The notes: generated from the letters alone by a model not told the origin. A DNA stretch of 64,000 nt from Euphorbia lathyris (GCF_963576675.1 NC_088917.1:13296001-13360000), one strand, 5' to 3'. Shown: positions 46,519 to 58,084, counted from the first letter of the stretch. Numbers and translations are program-made.

Positions 46519-47855
46519 TGTTGAAACACCTTTCCACATAATTTTGATTTGACAAAATTGTTTAAGTATAATTGAAATACATATTCTAAACACACTAAGT
46601 TTAAATGCTTTGATTTATTATACTAATGTGTTTGTTCAATGTTGAGTTAAATTGTTTATAAGACACAAGAATTAAAAGGCCCAAGACCAATACGGAAGTC
46701 AAGGCCCAAGTCAAACAACTCAGTACAACTCGGCCCGCGTTTGTCAAAACGTTGCCGTTTTGGACAAAACGCAACTCAGCAAGAGAAGGATCTAGAAGAC
46801 CTTCCGGAACAACTTCAAAATGAAGCTGCTGAGTAGTCTCGACAAAGCGTACAAGACAGCAGCTGGCTAATGAAAACTTCCAGACAAAGTATTTCTACTT
46901 TGGGTAAAGTTCAGACGACACAGTATGCTGTCCAGTTGACTTTACCATAAAAGGAGAGACAGTCTGCTGAGCTGACCGAGGACAGAAGATACACAATTCT
47001 GATTGGCCGAGAGCTCTGAGCAAGTCAGGATGACAACGACAGGTAGCCGTTTCCCTCCAACGGTTATTTCGAAATTCGAAATGACCAATGCCCAGACGTC
47101 TCTATAAATAGTGCCATCAGAAGCTTCATTCAATACAGAACTTGATCAAGCCATTACGCTGACCAAATTTCTACACAAGTTCTGCAAGCAAAGAAGCAAA
47201 GCAAATCTTACACTACAATTCTTATATCTGTGTAAAAGTCTAGAGTGATTATTTCAATCGTCTAAAGTGTCTTAGCAAATCTTTGTATAGGACAAACACT
47301 TATCATTTCTAAAAGATAGAAAGGAGAGGCTGAGTACTCGGTTATAGTACTCAGCGTGAGATTATGATTGAGTAGAGGTATAAAGGAAGGTACTCTTGTT
47401 ATACTCAGTTGCTAAGATTGTAAAAGGTTTGAGGCTCTACCTTTAAAGAGCTCAGTAGAGGATTTGAAATCTCGGAACGTGTTCCGGGGACAAGACGTAG
47501 GCTTAGAAGAAGCCGAACCTGGATAAATCTGCTGAGTAAAGTATTTCTTACCTTTAACTCCTTATATATATTGCTTGCTTGAAATAACCAAAAACTGACC
47601 AAGTAAATAGGTCAAGTTGAGTTGTGCGCGTTGAACATCTGAGCTCAGGAATAGACTCTAAGTGCTATCTCATGAATCAAGCTAAGAAACTGACCTAGTC
47701 ACCAGTTGACTAAGCCAGTATCTTGCTGTTTACTCAGCGCCGCTGTTAAAACCTTTTTCCTTAGAAAAAGAAGTCTGCCCTAATTGCGAAAAAGTTTAAA
47801 TAGTTCCTAACCCCCCCCCTTGGAACTATACTTGCAACCTTATAATGGACCAACA
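46519..47855 (+). repeat. 3' LTR of copia element
   Basis: It is 1337 bp, collinear with 36417-37759 and ends in GGACCAACA. The TSD copy GACTC follows at 47856-47860. Confidence 0.96.
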
Positions 47856-49207
47856 GACTCTAGTTTACAATTATACTTTATTATGCGGAAAGAAAGTCAT
47901 AAAAATAAGATCATCGACATGGAAACTTGCATCCCTCTTGTAGAAATATTATTGGGCATCTTATTATATGAGGCTATAACATGATTTTGTACTTACAACA
48001 TAGCCCATAAGACCATTTGTGGCCAAAATAAGTTGGTGTTTTTGCCAGCACCCAAAAATAATAATAAAAAAAATTGAGCTGGAAAACTTCCAGTTCGGAC
48101 GAGCTGGAAACCCCCAGCTCGGCGAACTAGAGCTCGGCGAGACGCCTAGTGTCTCGCCGAGACACCATGTCGTCTCGTCGAGACCCTTTTGGTCTCGACG
48201 AGACGAGTTGGAGCTCACAGCCCAGCTCACAAGCTGGAAACCTCCAGCTCCGCGAGCTGGAGCCTAGGGGCGAGGCCAAAAAAAAAAAAAAAGATCAGTC
48301 AAATTCAATTCTAGGTACAAGTTCATAATCCTCAAATCCTAGTTTCTCAAATTCAGTTCAAAAGATCAGTCAAATTTATATCTTCCAATAATTTTTTCTC
48401 CAATTCTATTCTATATAATTGGCATCTGATCATTCAAATATATTAGTTTAAGTCTAATACGTGATTCAAGATCATTGATTTTGATTAATTTTACTCATCC
48501 CATAATCTACCATTGTCATCTTCTTCATTTGCTTCGAGTTCTAACTCACAAATCAAAACACTCAATTATTACCCTTTCTAAATCGTATTTTCAATCTGTT
48601 AGTTGATTCCAATTAAGTAAAATACCCAGAACCAAGCTTTTGGTAATTATTGATCTCAAAATCATAATTTCCATCAAACAACTGTTCTAGTTAGCCTTTT
48701 TTCCAAAATTAATTTCGGCCGCCATAAGCCACATTTTTCTTCAAAACCAATCTCGATCTCTTTGTTGAAATCCAAATTATAACTCTCAACTTTTGTTTTG
48801 TTCAAAACGATTTTCTATAACCTCAATTTTCACACTCAAAATCACGCTATTGTCATTTGATTTTTCTTACACAAGGTTAACTCGTGTATTTATTTTTCAA
48901 TTAATTGGAAAATTTTCATTTGAGTCCTTCAAATTTTAAAATGATTCTGACACGTCCAATTTCAACATCCAATTCAACAAATTCCAATCTGATTATTCTA
49001 GAAGTCCATTTAGCTTAGATAAATATTATACACTCCTCAATTCAAGGCAATCGTGTCCAAATTAATTTTCATCATCATCATAGCTTCAAGTTATTTTTTC
49101 ATTAATCTGGAATCCTTCAAGCCATTTCCATATCATTTTAAGAAGCAATCTCTGATTCTAAAGTATCAATTTTCTCATAACCAAACTTTTGGTATTTATT
49201 TGATCTG
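47856..49207. other. continuation of the acidic ORF, then AT-rich leader-like non-coding DNA
   Basis: The first 130 bases continue the frame of the interrupted ORF, with a stop at 47982-47984. The rest has no gene. It includes the GC-rich hairpin cluster at 48077-48270 and pyrimidine-rich text with repeated CAAATTC and CCATCAAACAACTGTTCT phrases. Confidence 0.5.
48077..48270. repeat. GC-rich hairpin cluster, AGCTCG and TCTCGNCGAGA types
   Basis: It holds GTGTCTCG-c-CGAGACAC at 48149-48165 and a hairpin with perfect 15-bp arms, CGTCTCGTCGAGACC / GGTCTCGACGAGACG, at 48171-48205 with a 5-base loop. Repeated GAGCTGGAAAC.CCAGCTC units flank it. ORFs on both strands through it are artefacts. Confidence 0.85.
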
Positions 49208-49621
49208 AATCAAATTTAATCCCATCAAATAACTGTTCTGAACAACTGTTTTGATCTCAAACCATTCATCGGCCACGAGGTCAAGTTTGTTATTATTTAT
49301 TTATTTTTGCACAATTATCTCCATTAATTTCGTCGTACATATTGCTTCGTAATTTTCCTGCTTTATTTCTCACATTTTCATAAAAAAAATCCATGAGCTC
49401 AAACGAGGCTCTTATATAAAAAAACGAAGCAAAATCAAAAAAAAAAAAAGAAAAAAAAATTGTTCAAAAAATCCTAAATACATTCTTTTGTGTACAAATT
49501 TTCAATCCTAGTCAATTTATACACAAAAGAGGGGGGCAATTGTTGGCCCAAAATAAATAAATTTTATTTTCATATGTATAGAAAGCTTATGTTTAATTGT
49601 AGGGTATAGTTTCCATTTTGT
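49208..49621. repeat. direct repeat, right copy (matches 34748-35169)
   Basis: Nearly identical to the left copy. It is immediately followed by a partial tandem duplicate (TACAAATTTTCAATTCTAGTC...GGGGGTATTTGTTGGCCC) at 49621-49680. Confidence 0.85.
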
Positions 49622-49660
49622 ATACAAATTTTCAATTCTAGTCAATTTATAGAAGGGGGT

Positions 49661-51050
49661 ATTTGTTGGCCCAATAAATAAATTTTATTTATTTATGTAA
49701 ATATATATGTAAAAATATGTAAATATAGTATATAGTCAATTTTAATGAAAGTTTATTGAAATAAAATTATATAAGAAAATAAAAGGAAACAAAAATAATA
49801 AAAACAAATAATAAAAAAATAAAGTTTTGGTAGGTCTCGGCGAGACCTACCCCTGGAATTAATTTCTAGGGCTTCGTTCGTTCCATCCGGTTTCCCCGAC
49901 GCGCATCGAACCGCACCCAAAGCTGACCCACGAAACCTAACCCTTCCTCACACCTATGACCATCCTTAAATCTCTTCCTAACCTTAATTTAGCTAAGTGA
50001 CGTGGCATGTTAGTTGGTGGAAGTTGGAAGAGGTTGAGGGAAGTTAAGAATTAGTTGATGAAAGTTTAAGTGGTTGATTAGGTGTCATTTTGTGGTGAAA
50101 TCCTGAGAGAAATATAAGGGAGGTGGGGTGAAAAAATGACACTAATTCCCCTTCCAAAAAACTATAAATAGACCTTCTCACTCTCATAAAAAATCACGCA
50201 CTCAACACAACAAAAACCTCTTCTTAAAGGTTCTTTCCAATGCTCTCCTTTTAAGTTCTTAGTTCTTAAGTTCTTTGTTTTTGTTCTTCAAGTTCTTAGT
50301 TTTAATTCCTTCTTTTAGCTTCCTTTAGCTTTAATCCAAGTTCCAATAGCCTCTTTCCAAGTTTTTCAATTCAATTTAGCATTCTCAAGCCTTTAATTTT
50401 CTCAATCCTTAGCTAGAATTCTGTTTCCAAATTAATTTTTCAGATTCATCCAAGTATTTTCAAAGCCCGATTTCGTCCATTTAATTCATTTTTTGCTTTC
50501 GATCCCTTCAATAAAGTTGTTCCTGACGTCTTGAATTTCAATCTAGTATATTTATTTTCCCAATTCCGTACTCAGAAACTATAGTTACAAGCCAATCTTT
50601 ACAGCCCAAATTATTTTAGCTAGTCTGTTCCCAGAATTTTTCAGATTCCTCCAGTTGTTTTCAAAACTCAATTTCGTCCATTTAGAGTCCGTTTTAGCCT
50701 TCGATCCCTCATAGAAGTTTGTTCCTGACCTCCTGAAGTTAAATTTAGCCTATTTACTCGTCCAATTCTGTGTTCTTAAACCCTCAAACGAGCCCACCGA
50801 AGTCAAAGGTTAAATCTGCCTCATTTGCCTACCACACGTTTTGACATTACCAAGATCATATACCATACGAGCCCAACCGACCGCAGCGCTCCGAGAACTT
50901 CAAGCCGACATCAAAGTTCAACGTCCAGCCGAGATAGTTATTGTGGCTCCGAGTTTGTCGTTGAATTTCAATTTTATTATTTGCATTTCAATTCCTTGTA
51001 TTTGATTTGCTTTTCCAATTCAATTGAATTAGCTATATGTTTAGTATAGA
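49661..51050 (+). repeat. LTR-like region with TATA box
   Basis: It begins TGTTGGCCCAATAAATAAA after the purine run AGAAGGGGG. CTATAAATAGACC lies at 50161-50173 and is followed by a leader of the kind seen in LTR R regions. A perfect dyad GGTAGGTCTCG-g-CGAGACCTACC lies at 49829-49851. No second copy of the part beyond 49740 is in the window, so the end is a guess. No protein-coding region was found. Confidence 0.45.
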
Positions 51051-51315
51051 AATTTTTTAATTGTAATTAATTTCATTTTTTTATGCTTACTTTGAACACA
51101 TGTATTTAAACCTTGATTGGTAAATTATATTTATTTACCTTTTAGAACGTACGTAAATTATGTATTGACTGGATAGAAAAAACGTATATATAAATTATTG
51201 ATTGGAAATAAAAAATACGTAAATTATGTATTGCACGTGTTAATACGTAATTTATCTATAATTAATATTTATTATAATTAAAATAAATAAATAAATAAAT
51301 CTATTTTCCCTAAAG
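51051..51315. other. AT-rich stretch with ACGTAAATTATGTATTG repeats
   Basis: Three imperfect copies of a TACGTAAATTATGTATTG phrase occur between 51145 and 51235. No gene seen. Confidence 0.4.
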
Positions 51316-51486
51316 GAAAACGGGTAGCCTACCCGTTTTCACCTAGGCAAAACGGGTAGGCTACCCTATTTTGCCTAGGCAAAACGGGTAGCCCACCCGT
51401 TTTGCCGAGGCAAAATAGGGTGGGCTACCCGTTTTGCCTAGGCAAAATAGGGTAGCCTACCCGTTTTGCCTTGGTGAAATAGGGTA
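51316..51486. repeat. array of GGGTAGCCTACCC dyads
   Basis: About five alternating units of AAAACGGGTAGSCTACCC and TTTTGCCTAGGCAAAA occur in both orientations. The first is a 12-bp-arm dyad (51316-51327 / 51329-51340) around a single C. A separate 14-base palindrome, CGGTCCATGGACCG, follows at 51498-51511. Confidence 0.9.
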
Positions 51487-51767
51487 GTTCATGCTATCGG
51501 TCCATGGACCGGACCGTATGGGCTACCCGTTTAGTGGAAATTCAACTAAAAAAAAATTCCGTTTCAAGTTAAATTCGTTAAATTTCAGATTATTGGTAAA
51601 TACGAAACTTAGATGTTCAATTATTTTTCCTTGTTTTGGAGGCATGATTTTTCTTCGTTTTGTTCTTCGTGGTTGAGAGAATTTCACTTTTTTGAATGAA
51701 AAATGAAAAGGGCAAAAATGTCAAACAGGAGGCGACGGTAAGGAAAATAGGGACGACGAATAGCAAT

Positions 51768-52440
51768 CCACTTTAATATAGATTAAACTAAATTGATAAG
51801 GACTTCACCTCAAATTAAAAATATTGATTCTGTTTTCTTCTCTTCTTCTCTGCAACTCAATGACGAATTCTTGTTTTTGTTAAGATTAGTAGAAGGGGTT
51901 CTTATATATACTATATAAAACAAAGTAAAACGTGTACGTTTTGTTATCGTAATAAAGAAATTGATTTAATGACATTTCGGTTAAATTCTTCGAATTAATT
52001 GCATTCTTCATTTTAGTTTTAATTTAGTATTAATTACAACTAATTTAATCAGCATAGCTGGGATGTTCTCCGCTTACCCTTTCTCGCTAACCAATTTTTA
52101 ATCAAAAAATTACAATTAATTTAATATTAATTACAATTTATAATTTTTTGAATTAATTGTAATTTACTGTTTTTTTGGGGCTAGCATTAATTGCAATTAA
52201 TTTAATATTAATTGCAATTTATTTAAATGATTATTTTCATCGTAAGAAGGAGTTTTTGATTGAATAAAAAATTGATTTCGTTTTTCCAAAGTTCTGTTGA
52301 ATTTTAAAGGTTATTCGTGCACTAGATCAATGTTCTTTAACGTGTTCTTGTTATTCCTATATCTCTGGTATTAGTAGAATCAACATGTTTATAGAAACAT
52401 AACTTTCTAGCATTCAACCTGTTTGCACCATAAATAATTT
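51768..52440. repeat. duplicated block B, copy 1 (matches 58930-59790 and 60351-60390)
   Basis: It runs from TTAATATAGATTAAACTAAATTG through GTGTTCTTGTTATTCCTATA to CATAACTTTCTAGCATT. It contains the unoccupied hAT target TTTATAGA at 52388-52395. No coding region seen. Confidence 0.85.
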
Positions 52441-52499
52441 TTGGCTTTTAATTATTTTTAATATATTAATTGGCCTAACTTACGTCTAAATAGATTTTC

Positions 52500-53160
52500 C
52501 AGTGGGGAACACCGGGGGAAAACTATTTTCTAGGATGAACCTCAAAGGGAACCTAAGGTAAATCAAAGGGACATCAGAAGACCAGTTAATATTTTAACGT
52601 GTATTTTTATGAGCCAGTTAGAATGCAGGAAAGTTAGAAAGCGCCATAATCAATTTCATCGTGGAAGTCAAAGTGGAGCGGTTACTCAATGTGGTGAAGA
52701 ACGTGGATTAGTGGAAAGAAGCAGGAAGTTACCTCCAACGTCTATAAAAGGAAGAAATCACGATGAACAAACGCCAACCAACCAATTCAACAACTCAAAA
52801 ACTCAACAGACACAAGCCAAAACTCTAGCAAATTATCTCTAGACTTCAGCATTCTTACAATTCCTAGTTATTCCCTTAGATTTAATTTTCAGATCCAAAG
52901 TTCATTCATTTCCCAGTACAATTTTTATTTTATTTGTTGTTAAATCATTTTCTATAAGGTTGGTATCGTTTTGATAATCGAATCTTTTAGGAATTTTACG
53001 GTCTCTTTATTCCATACAATCGTTTTGATAATTAGAAGTTAGAAAGCGCACTCAATTTCATTCCACAGTTCGAGAATACTATAATTCTCTGGCACGCCCG
53101 CAATTTCCCACAAAAGAGCCAAACACAACCGAATCAACAGACTGCTAGCAAAACCGATTA
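52500..53160 (+). repeat. LTR-like promoter and leader, partner not seen
   Basis: TCTATAAAAG at 52741-52750 is preceded by U3-like text and followed by an R/U5-like leader with GGCACGCCCGCAATTTCCCAC near 53090, a phrase resembling the end of plant gypsy LTRs. The 77-codon frame at 52609-52842 overlaps the TATA box and is probably not a gene. Confidence 0.4.
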
Positions 53161-53469
53161 ATTATGTTCTTGATCTCTCCATGACTCTCTTTGTCTCACT
53201 TTGATTTTTTTTTTGTTTTTGCAATTTGATCCTCCCGACTTTTGTTTTTGGGCCTTTTTTTCCTTGAAGATCACACAATTTTCTCTTTAGAACCACTCAC
53301 CTTTGGATAAAATGCATGAATGGCCACTGAAGTTTTATACAAAGTGGGTGAAGTTGATTTTCTTTTGATAAAATTACTTAATTTTATATTTGATTTCAGT
53401 AAAATTCACAAAAATATTATTCATTCCCTTTCAAAATAATTGTCACATTTTAAAATTTTTTCTTATTTC

Positions 53470-53711
53470 ATAGGGTTTAGGTACAAAAATACCCCTAATG
53501 TTTTAAGTCAGAAACAATTTTACCCCTAATGTTTAAAATTGTATAATTTTATCCTAACGTTGGAAGCCAAGAGCAATTTTAACCCTAACATTGATACAAT
53601 TGGGTCAACTGGAGAAATAATTCATCAAACTGTATTTTCAGTCATTAATCTTGTCATCTACACTTTACACATGCGTCATTTTATCAGTAACAAATCACAA
53701 ACATATGTTTG

Positions 53712-53781
<70 letters not shown>

Positions 53782-54035
53782 ACTTTGTACGAATTAGTCA
53801 AAAAAATTCAAAAAACTTCACCAAATTTATAAATATTAATCTTCAATTCTATTATTAAATTACAAAAAACATGAATTTTTTTTGGAACGAATTGATATGC
53901 AATTGGTGCAAAATAAGGAACAAAAATATCTGTTTTTATAATAGTGTCTGAAATTGACCCAAATTATCAACGTTATGGGTAAAAAATGCATCATTTTAGA
54001 TGTTAGGGATAAAATTGCTCTTGATCCAAAACATT
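53470..54035. mobile_element. AACGTTAGG-type MITE with internal (TA)n
   Basis: Its ends (AGGTACAAAAATACCCCTAATG and ...GGGATAAAATTGCTCTTGATCC) and subterminal units match the copies at 33690 and 57181. A long (TA)n run at 53717-53779 lies inside and creates a spurious IYIYIY reading frame. Confidence 0.7.
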
Positions 54036-54842
54036 AGCTTTATTTAGCAAATAAATGTTAGCTATTTGCTAATTATATTAGCGATTATCTGGTTACCTTT
54101 TTTTATCAACTGATTTAACTAAGTAATTGTGTAAACTTATTTAGTACAACTTCACAAATAATGACATTGTAAAACCTTTATTTGGAGTTTTAGAGCTAAA
54201 TAGTAGTAATTATTCAAAAAGTAATATGTAGAGAATAGGATGACAATCAAGATCCAGATCATAGAAACGTTATATCACGTGTTTGTCCAAAGAAGTTTTT
54301 TTTATCGTAGAGACTTTGTAAAATTACTTGCTTCAAAATACGAAGGATGTGTCAAATGTAGTTTAAGCCCTCCAAAAAATTAAATGTGAAATTAAGTTTA
54401 GTTTGCATAAAACATAAAATTTGAAATAAAAATTATTTAGTAAATGCTTTATTCTATGAATTATATACATAATTTTCGAACGTATTTAATGAATTTTCAG
54501 TGGGCCTCAAAGATTTTTTTAAAAAATTATTATCTTATGTATTTAGCGAGGTTATTATTTTATCATATTGGCCCAAGTCGGGATAAGAGAAAATTATCAT
54601 TTAATAGAAGTTATTAATTTATCGAATATTCATTTATCGAGTTTCACAGTATATAGAAACAAATTCCCTAAAATTAAATTACTTTCCAATTTTTTTAGGA
54701 AACAATTTTTTTTTAGAACAGGAAATAAAATAATATATATGCATATAGCTAGAGAGAAATTCTCCTTTCTATCCTTTGTAATAATTGTTTAAGATTGGTA
54801 TATGATACATGTATTTTGCATATAAAAAGTGCTTCAGTGCAT
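54036..54842. other. MITE fragment plus AT-rich non-coding DNA
   Basis: 54040-54215 matches 22660-22835. The remainder shows no gene. Confidence 0.5.
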
Positions 54843-56025
54843 AGGGTTAAATTTGATTAAAATTTTAATTTGATCTTATTTGGAAACATTAGGGTTAAAT
54901 TTGCACACTTTCATACGTTATGACTAAATCTGTACTTCGCTTGAAACATTAAGGTTAAATATTTAGGGCATTACTAACTCATGAAATTGTGCAAATTTAA
55001 CTCCAACGTTTCAAACAAATGCAGATTTAGTCCTAACGTATGGAGTTGTACAAATTTAACCTATCATTTTAAGCGAAGTGCAGATTTAACCCTAACGTAT
55101 GAAATTGTGCAAATTTAACCCTAACGTTTCCAAACAAGATTAATTTAACCACACGCTGCTAAAAATTTGAAAAGACTTGATTGAATGTTATTTAACTACA
55201 TCAGACCTTCTAAACCAGTTTGTCGATAAATTGAAGCAGCTTCATATATATTTTTTTTGTAACTATAAGCATCGGTTCGGTTCGGCTACTAACCGAACCG
55301 AACTTTGTGTTATTTTCATAACCAAACCGAACCGAATAAGATTGGTAGCCGAATTTTATTTAATTCGGTTCAGTTACCGACCGAATATCCGAAAACTCAT
55401 AATATTTAATTTTTGTTTAATTGATTTTCAAATAATACTCTTGTATAAAAGTTACAATTGAAGAAATTAAAGACTAATGAACCAAAATTTATATATATAA
55501 AGATAAAAGTATATTTTTTAGGGGTTGGATTTTATATTTTATAAGTTATTACATATGTAAAAATAAACTTATATTTTTATATTTATATAATAAGTTTGAT
55601 TCGGTTATCGGTTATACCGATATATTTTTTCAGTAACCGAACCGATAACCGATTACCAAACTAAGCCAAAATTAAAACCGAACCGAACCAGAATGTTAAA
55701 ATAACCGAACCAAACTAAAACTTTGGTTCGGTTATCGGTTACCGGTTATTTTGCTCACCCCTAATATTAATAACACATTAAAATATTTTAGACAGTTTCA
55801 AAAAAATCAACCTGCTACATATAAATTAATCACAATTTTTTTGTATCTAATTCTAGTGTGTTATTAATGCACTAAATTTTTTTTTTGCTCGTAATGCATT
55901 AAATATTTAACTTTAACGTTTCAAGCGAAGTGCACATTAGCCTTAATATATGAAATTGTGTAAATTTAACCTTTACGTTTCCAAGCAAAATCAAATTTAA
56001 ATTTTAATCAAAATTCAATAAAATA
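54843..56025. mobile_element. inverted-terminal element with nested insertion
   Basis: Its left end (GTTAAATTTGATTAAAATTTT through TCGCTTGAAACATTAAGG) is the reverse complement of its right end (AACGTTTCAAGCGAAGTGC...TTTTAATCAAAATTC), about 120 bases each. A further copy of the terminal sequence lies at 55000-55150. 55270-55760 is a nested CGGTTCGGTTATCGGTTACCGG-rich piece ending TGCTCACCCCTA, which looks hAT-like. No coding capacity. Confidence 0.65.
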
Positions 56026-56514
56026 AAAATCCAATCAACATCAATATAATTTATATATAATTTTGTTTTTATTTTTTATATATATATAGTTGTTTCACTG
56101 CCCAGTAGTTGACAGTAGTTAACTCAATACTCATAAAAAGAAGATTTAAACAGACACTAAATTTGTTTAAGTTCTTTCAAAGTTTTTTTTTTTTGTATTC
56201 TGTTTTCTTTCAAAGTTTGCTTCATTTTTTATGTTGTAATCGCATTCAGTCATTCAGGTTGATTAGACACTTTTTTAAGTAATCTTTTCCCAATTAAATT
56301 CCCATGTATATATTAGAATTAGAACGCACTTAGATCTTCACATGCAAAACAAGGTCCTAAATAGCTAAATAATACATTACAGAATTGCCCAATCTATCTT
56401 TTAACTTAATCTCGGTTAAGTTGTGAGGTAGCTAAGCTAATTTTAGTACAATAATTTGTCACACGACTTAAAAATAATAATTCTAAATTTAATTTCAATT
56501 AAAATATACGTGAA

Positions 56515-57069
56515 TTAAAGACGAAACTGGTACTTGTGACCCAATGACTGAATCTCACTATTGACGTGGAGCATAATATAAGAGGCTATATCTTCCGCCG
56601 ACGGTTTTGGGGTTGTTTCGGAGGATGGTAACTTTTCGGTATTCCCTCGCCGAACTTCCTCAACCATTTTCGGTCTCTCCTCAGGCATCCTTTTTACACA
56701 GTTCGTACCTATTTGTAAAATCATAAGAGCAATAACTGCAAATCCGAGAATGCAGACGGTCAGTACAATCCCGAGTATTGCATATTCACTTAGTTTATTC
56801 AGTTTCCGCGATCGCGATGGTTGAGGAATTGGAGGTTGAAGTGGAGAAAGTGCACTTTCTGATGAACCGAAAAACGCCGAACTTGGAGGCAAAACTCCGG
56901 TGAGATCATTGTTTGATAGATTAAGGGATTGCAAAGTAGGAACATCTATATCAGGAATAACCCCGGAAAGAGAGTTGTTTGATAGGCCCAAGGCTTGCTT
57001 ATCTTCAACTGGTTCAGTCGTGGCGGCTCCAAAGAAGAGAGTTGCAACGAAAATGATCAAAATATTCAT
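56515..57069 (-). CDS. kinase-less LRR receptor-like protein, 184 aa, open copy
   Basis: ATG 57069 opens a signal peptide (residues 1-18, MNILIIFVATLFFGAATT). Next come VEDKQAL and two leucine-rich repeats (LGLSNNSLSGVIP, LNLSNNDLTGVLPPSSAF), then a Pro/Ser/Arg-rich linker (PIPQPSRSRKLNK). One transmembrane helix (about 96-118, YAILGIVLTVCILGFAVIALM) precedes a short cytosolic tail RMPEERPKMVEEVRRGNTEKLPSSE. The tail matches the extreme C-terminus of LRR-III receptor kinases, where it follows kinase subdomain XI. So the kinase core (normally about 250 residues) and most leucine-rich repeats are gone. The six residues MSDVAK present in copy 1 are deleted in frame. No intron is needed. It could be a pseudogene that happens to be open or a small membrane decoy; I cannot tell from sequence. 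Confidence 0.55.
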   Translation of the reverse strand: MNILIIFVATLFFGAATTEPVEDKQALGLSNNSLSGVIPDIDVPTLQSLNLSNNDLTGVLPPSSAFFGSSESALSPLQPPIPQPSRSRKLNKLSEYAILGIVLTVCILGFAVIALMILQIGTNCVKRMPEERPKMVEEVRRGNTEKLPSSETTPKPSAEDIASYIMLHVNSEIQSLGHKYQFRL

Positions 57070-57180
57070 TTTCGAAACACCAAAGTATCTAATTTATATC
57101 CTGCTCAAATCTACATGAATCAAATGAAAATATGGATCAGAATTAGGCAAACTAACAGGAACTATTACAGTAAAATAACG

Positions 57181-57766
57181 GGGGATAAGGTGTAAAAATA
57201 CTCCTAACGTTTACAGCCAGGAACAATTTTACTTGTAACATTTAAAATTGTGCAATTTTACTCTAACATTGAGAGCCAAGAGCAATTTTACCAAATTGGG
57301 TCAATTTCACATATTATTATAAAACCCATATATTTTGTTTCTTATTCTGCACGAATTGCATATCTGTTATTTCTAAAAAAAAGACCTCATATTTTTTTGT
57401 GATTTAATAATAAAATTGGAGATTAATTTTTTAAAATTTGACGAAATATTTGAATTTTTTTATCCAACTCGTACAAAATGCAGTATATTTTTTTAATTTT
57501 TATTTTATTTTTTTCACGTCTAACTATATGTTTATAATTTGTTACTAATTAGTGACAAAATGATGCACATATGAAGTGTAGATGAGAAGATTCATGACCG
57601 AGAAGACAATTTATTGACTTATTTCTGAAATTGATCCAATTTATTAATGTTAGGGTAGAATTGCTCTTAATTGGTAACATTAGGATAAAATTACACAATT
57701 TTAGACGTTAAAGGTAAAATTGCTCATGTCCTAAACGTTGAAAGTACTTTTATACCTTATCCCAAA
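57181..57766. mobile_element. AACGTTAGG-type MITE, best preserved copy
   Basis: GGGATAAGGTGTAAAAATAC at the left and the inverted ...TTTTATACCTTATCCC at the right, with inversely arranged CAATTTTACTC / TAAAATTGCTC subterminal units. About 586 bp, no coding capacity. Confidence 0.8.
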
Positions 57767-58084
57767 ATAATGTACAAATTGTAAAATTTCTAAAGAGGAA
57801 TGATTTTAAAACTTAATTAGTCAAAACTAGCAATTCAATGGTAATTAAATAATCTTTTACCGTTAGTTACTGTTGGCACTAAAAGAAAATACCCTTTTTT
57901 TTTTACAGAATGCTGACGAAATGGAAACTTTTCTTTGTTTTATTTCTTTTGTAATTCATGTTTAGTTTTATACAATATAACTATTTATACTACATTTTTA
58001 TCAAAAAAAAAAAAAAAAAAAAACTATTTATACTACATGAAAATTATAACTATTATAAATTTAATAAATAAAATTTGATAACTC

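Larger units (their letters stand above)
36417..47855 (+). mobile_element. complete Ty1/copia SIRE-like element, 11.4 kb
   Basis: LTRs, TSD, primer-binding site, gag, pol, an additional env-position ORF and polypurine tract are all present in order. The domain order PR-INT-RT-RH defines copia. The size, the extra ORF after RH and the GGGGGAG tracts point to the SIRE/Maximus lineage. LTRs differ at about 22 positions in 1.34 kb by eye. All coding regions carry stops. Confidence 0.95.
56250..58040. repeat. duplicated block, copy 2 (matches 32691-34470)
   Basis: Same orientation and order as copy 1: leader, kinase-less receptor gene, MITE and flank. Confidence 0.8.

Noticed and set aside
52609..52842. 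77-codon plus-strand ORF
   Set aside because: It spans a TATA box and leader of an LTR-like region and shows no homology I recognise.
53539..53832. 97-codon ORF with IYIYIY
   Set aside because: It translates a (TA)n microsatellite inside a MITE.
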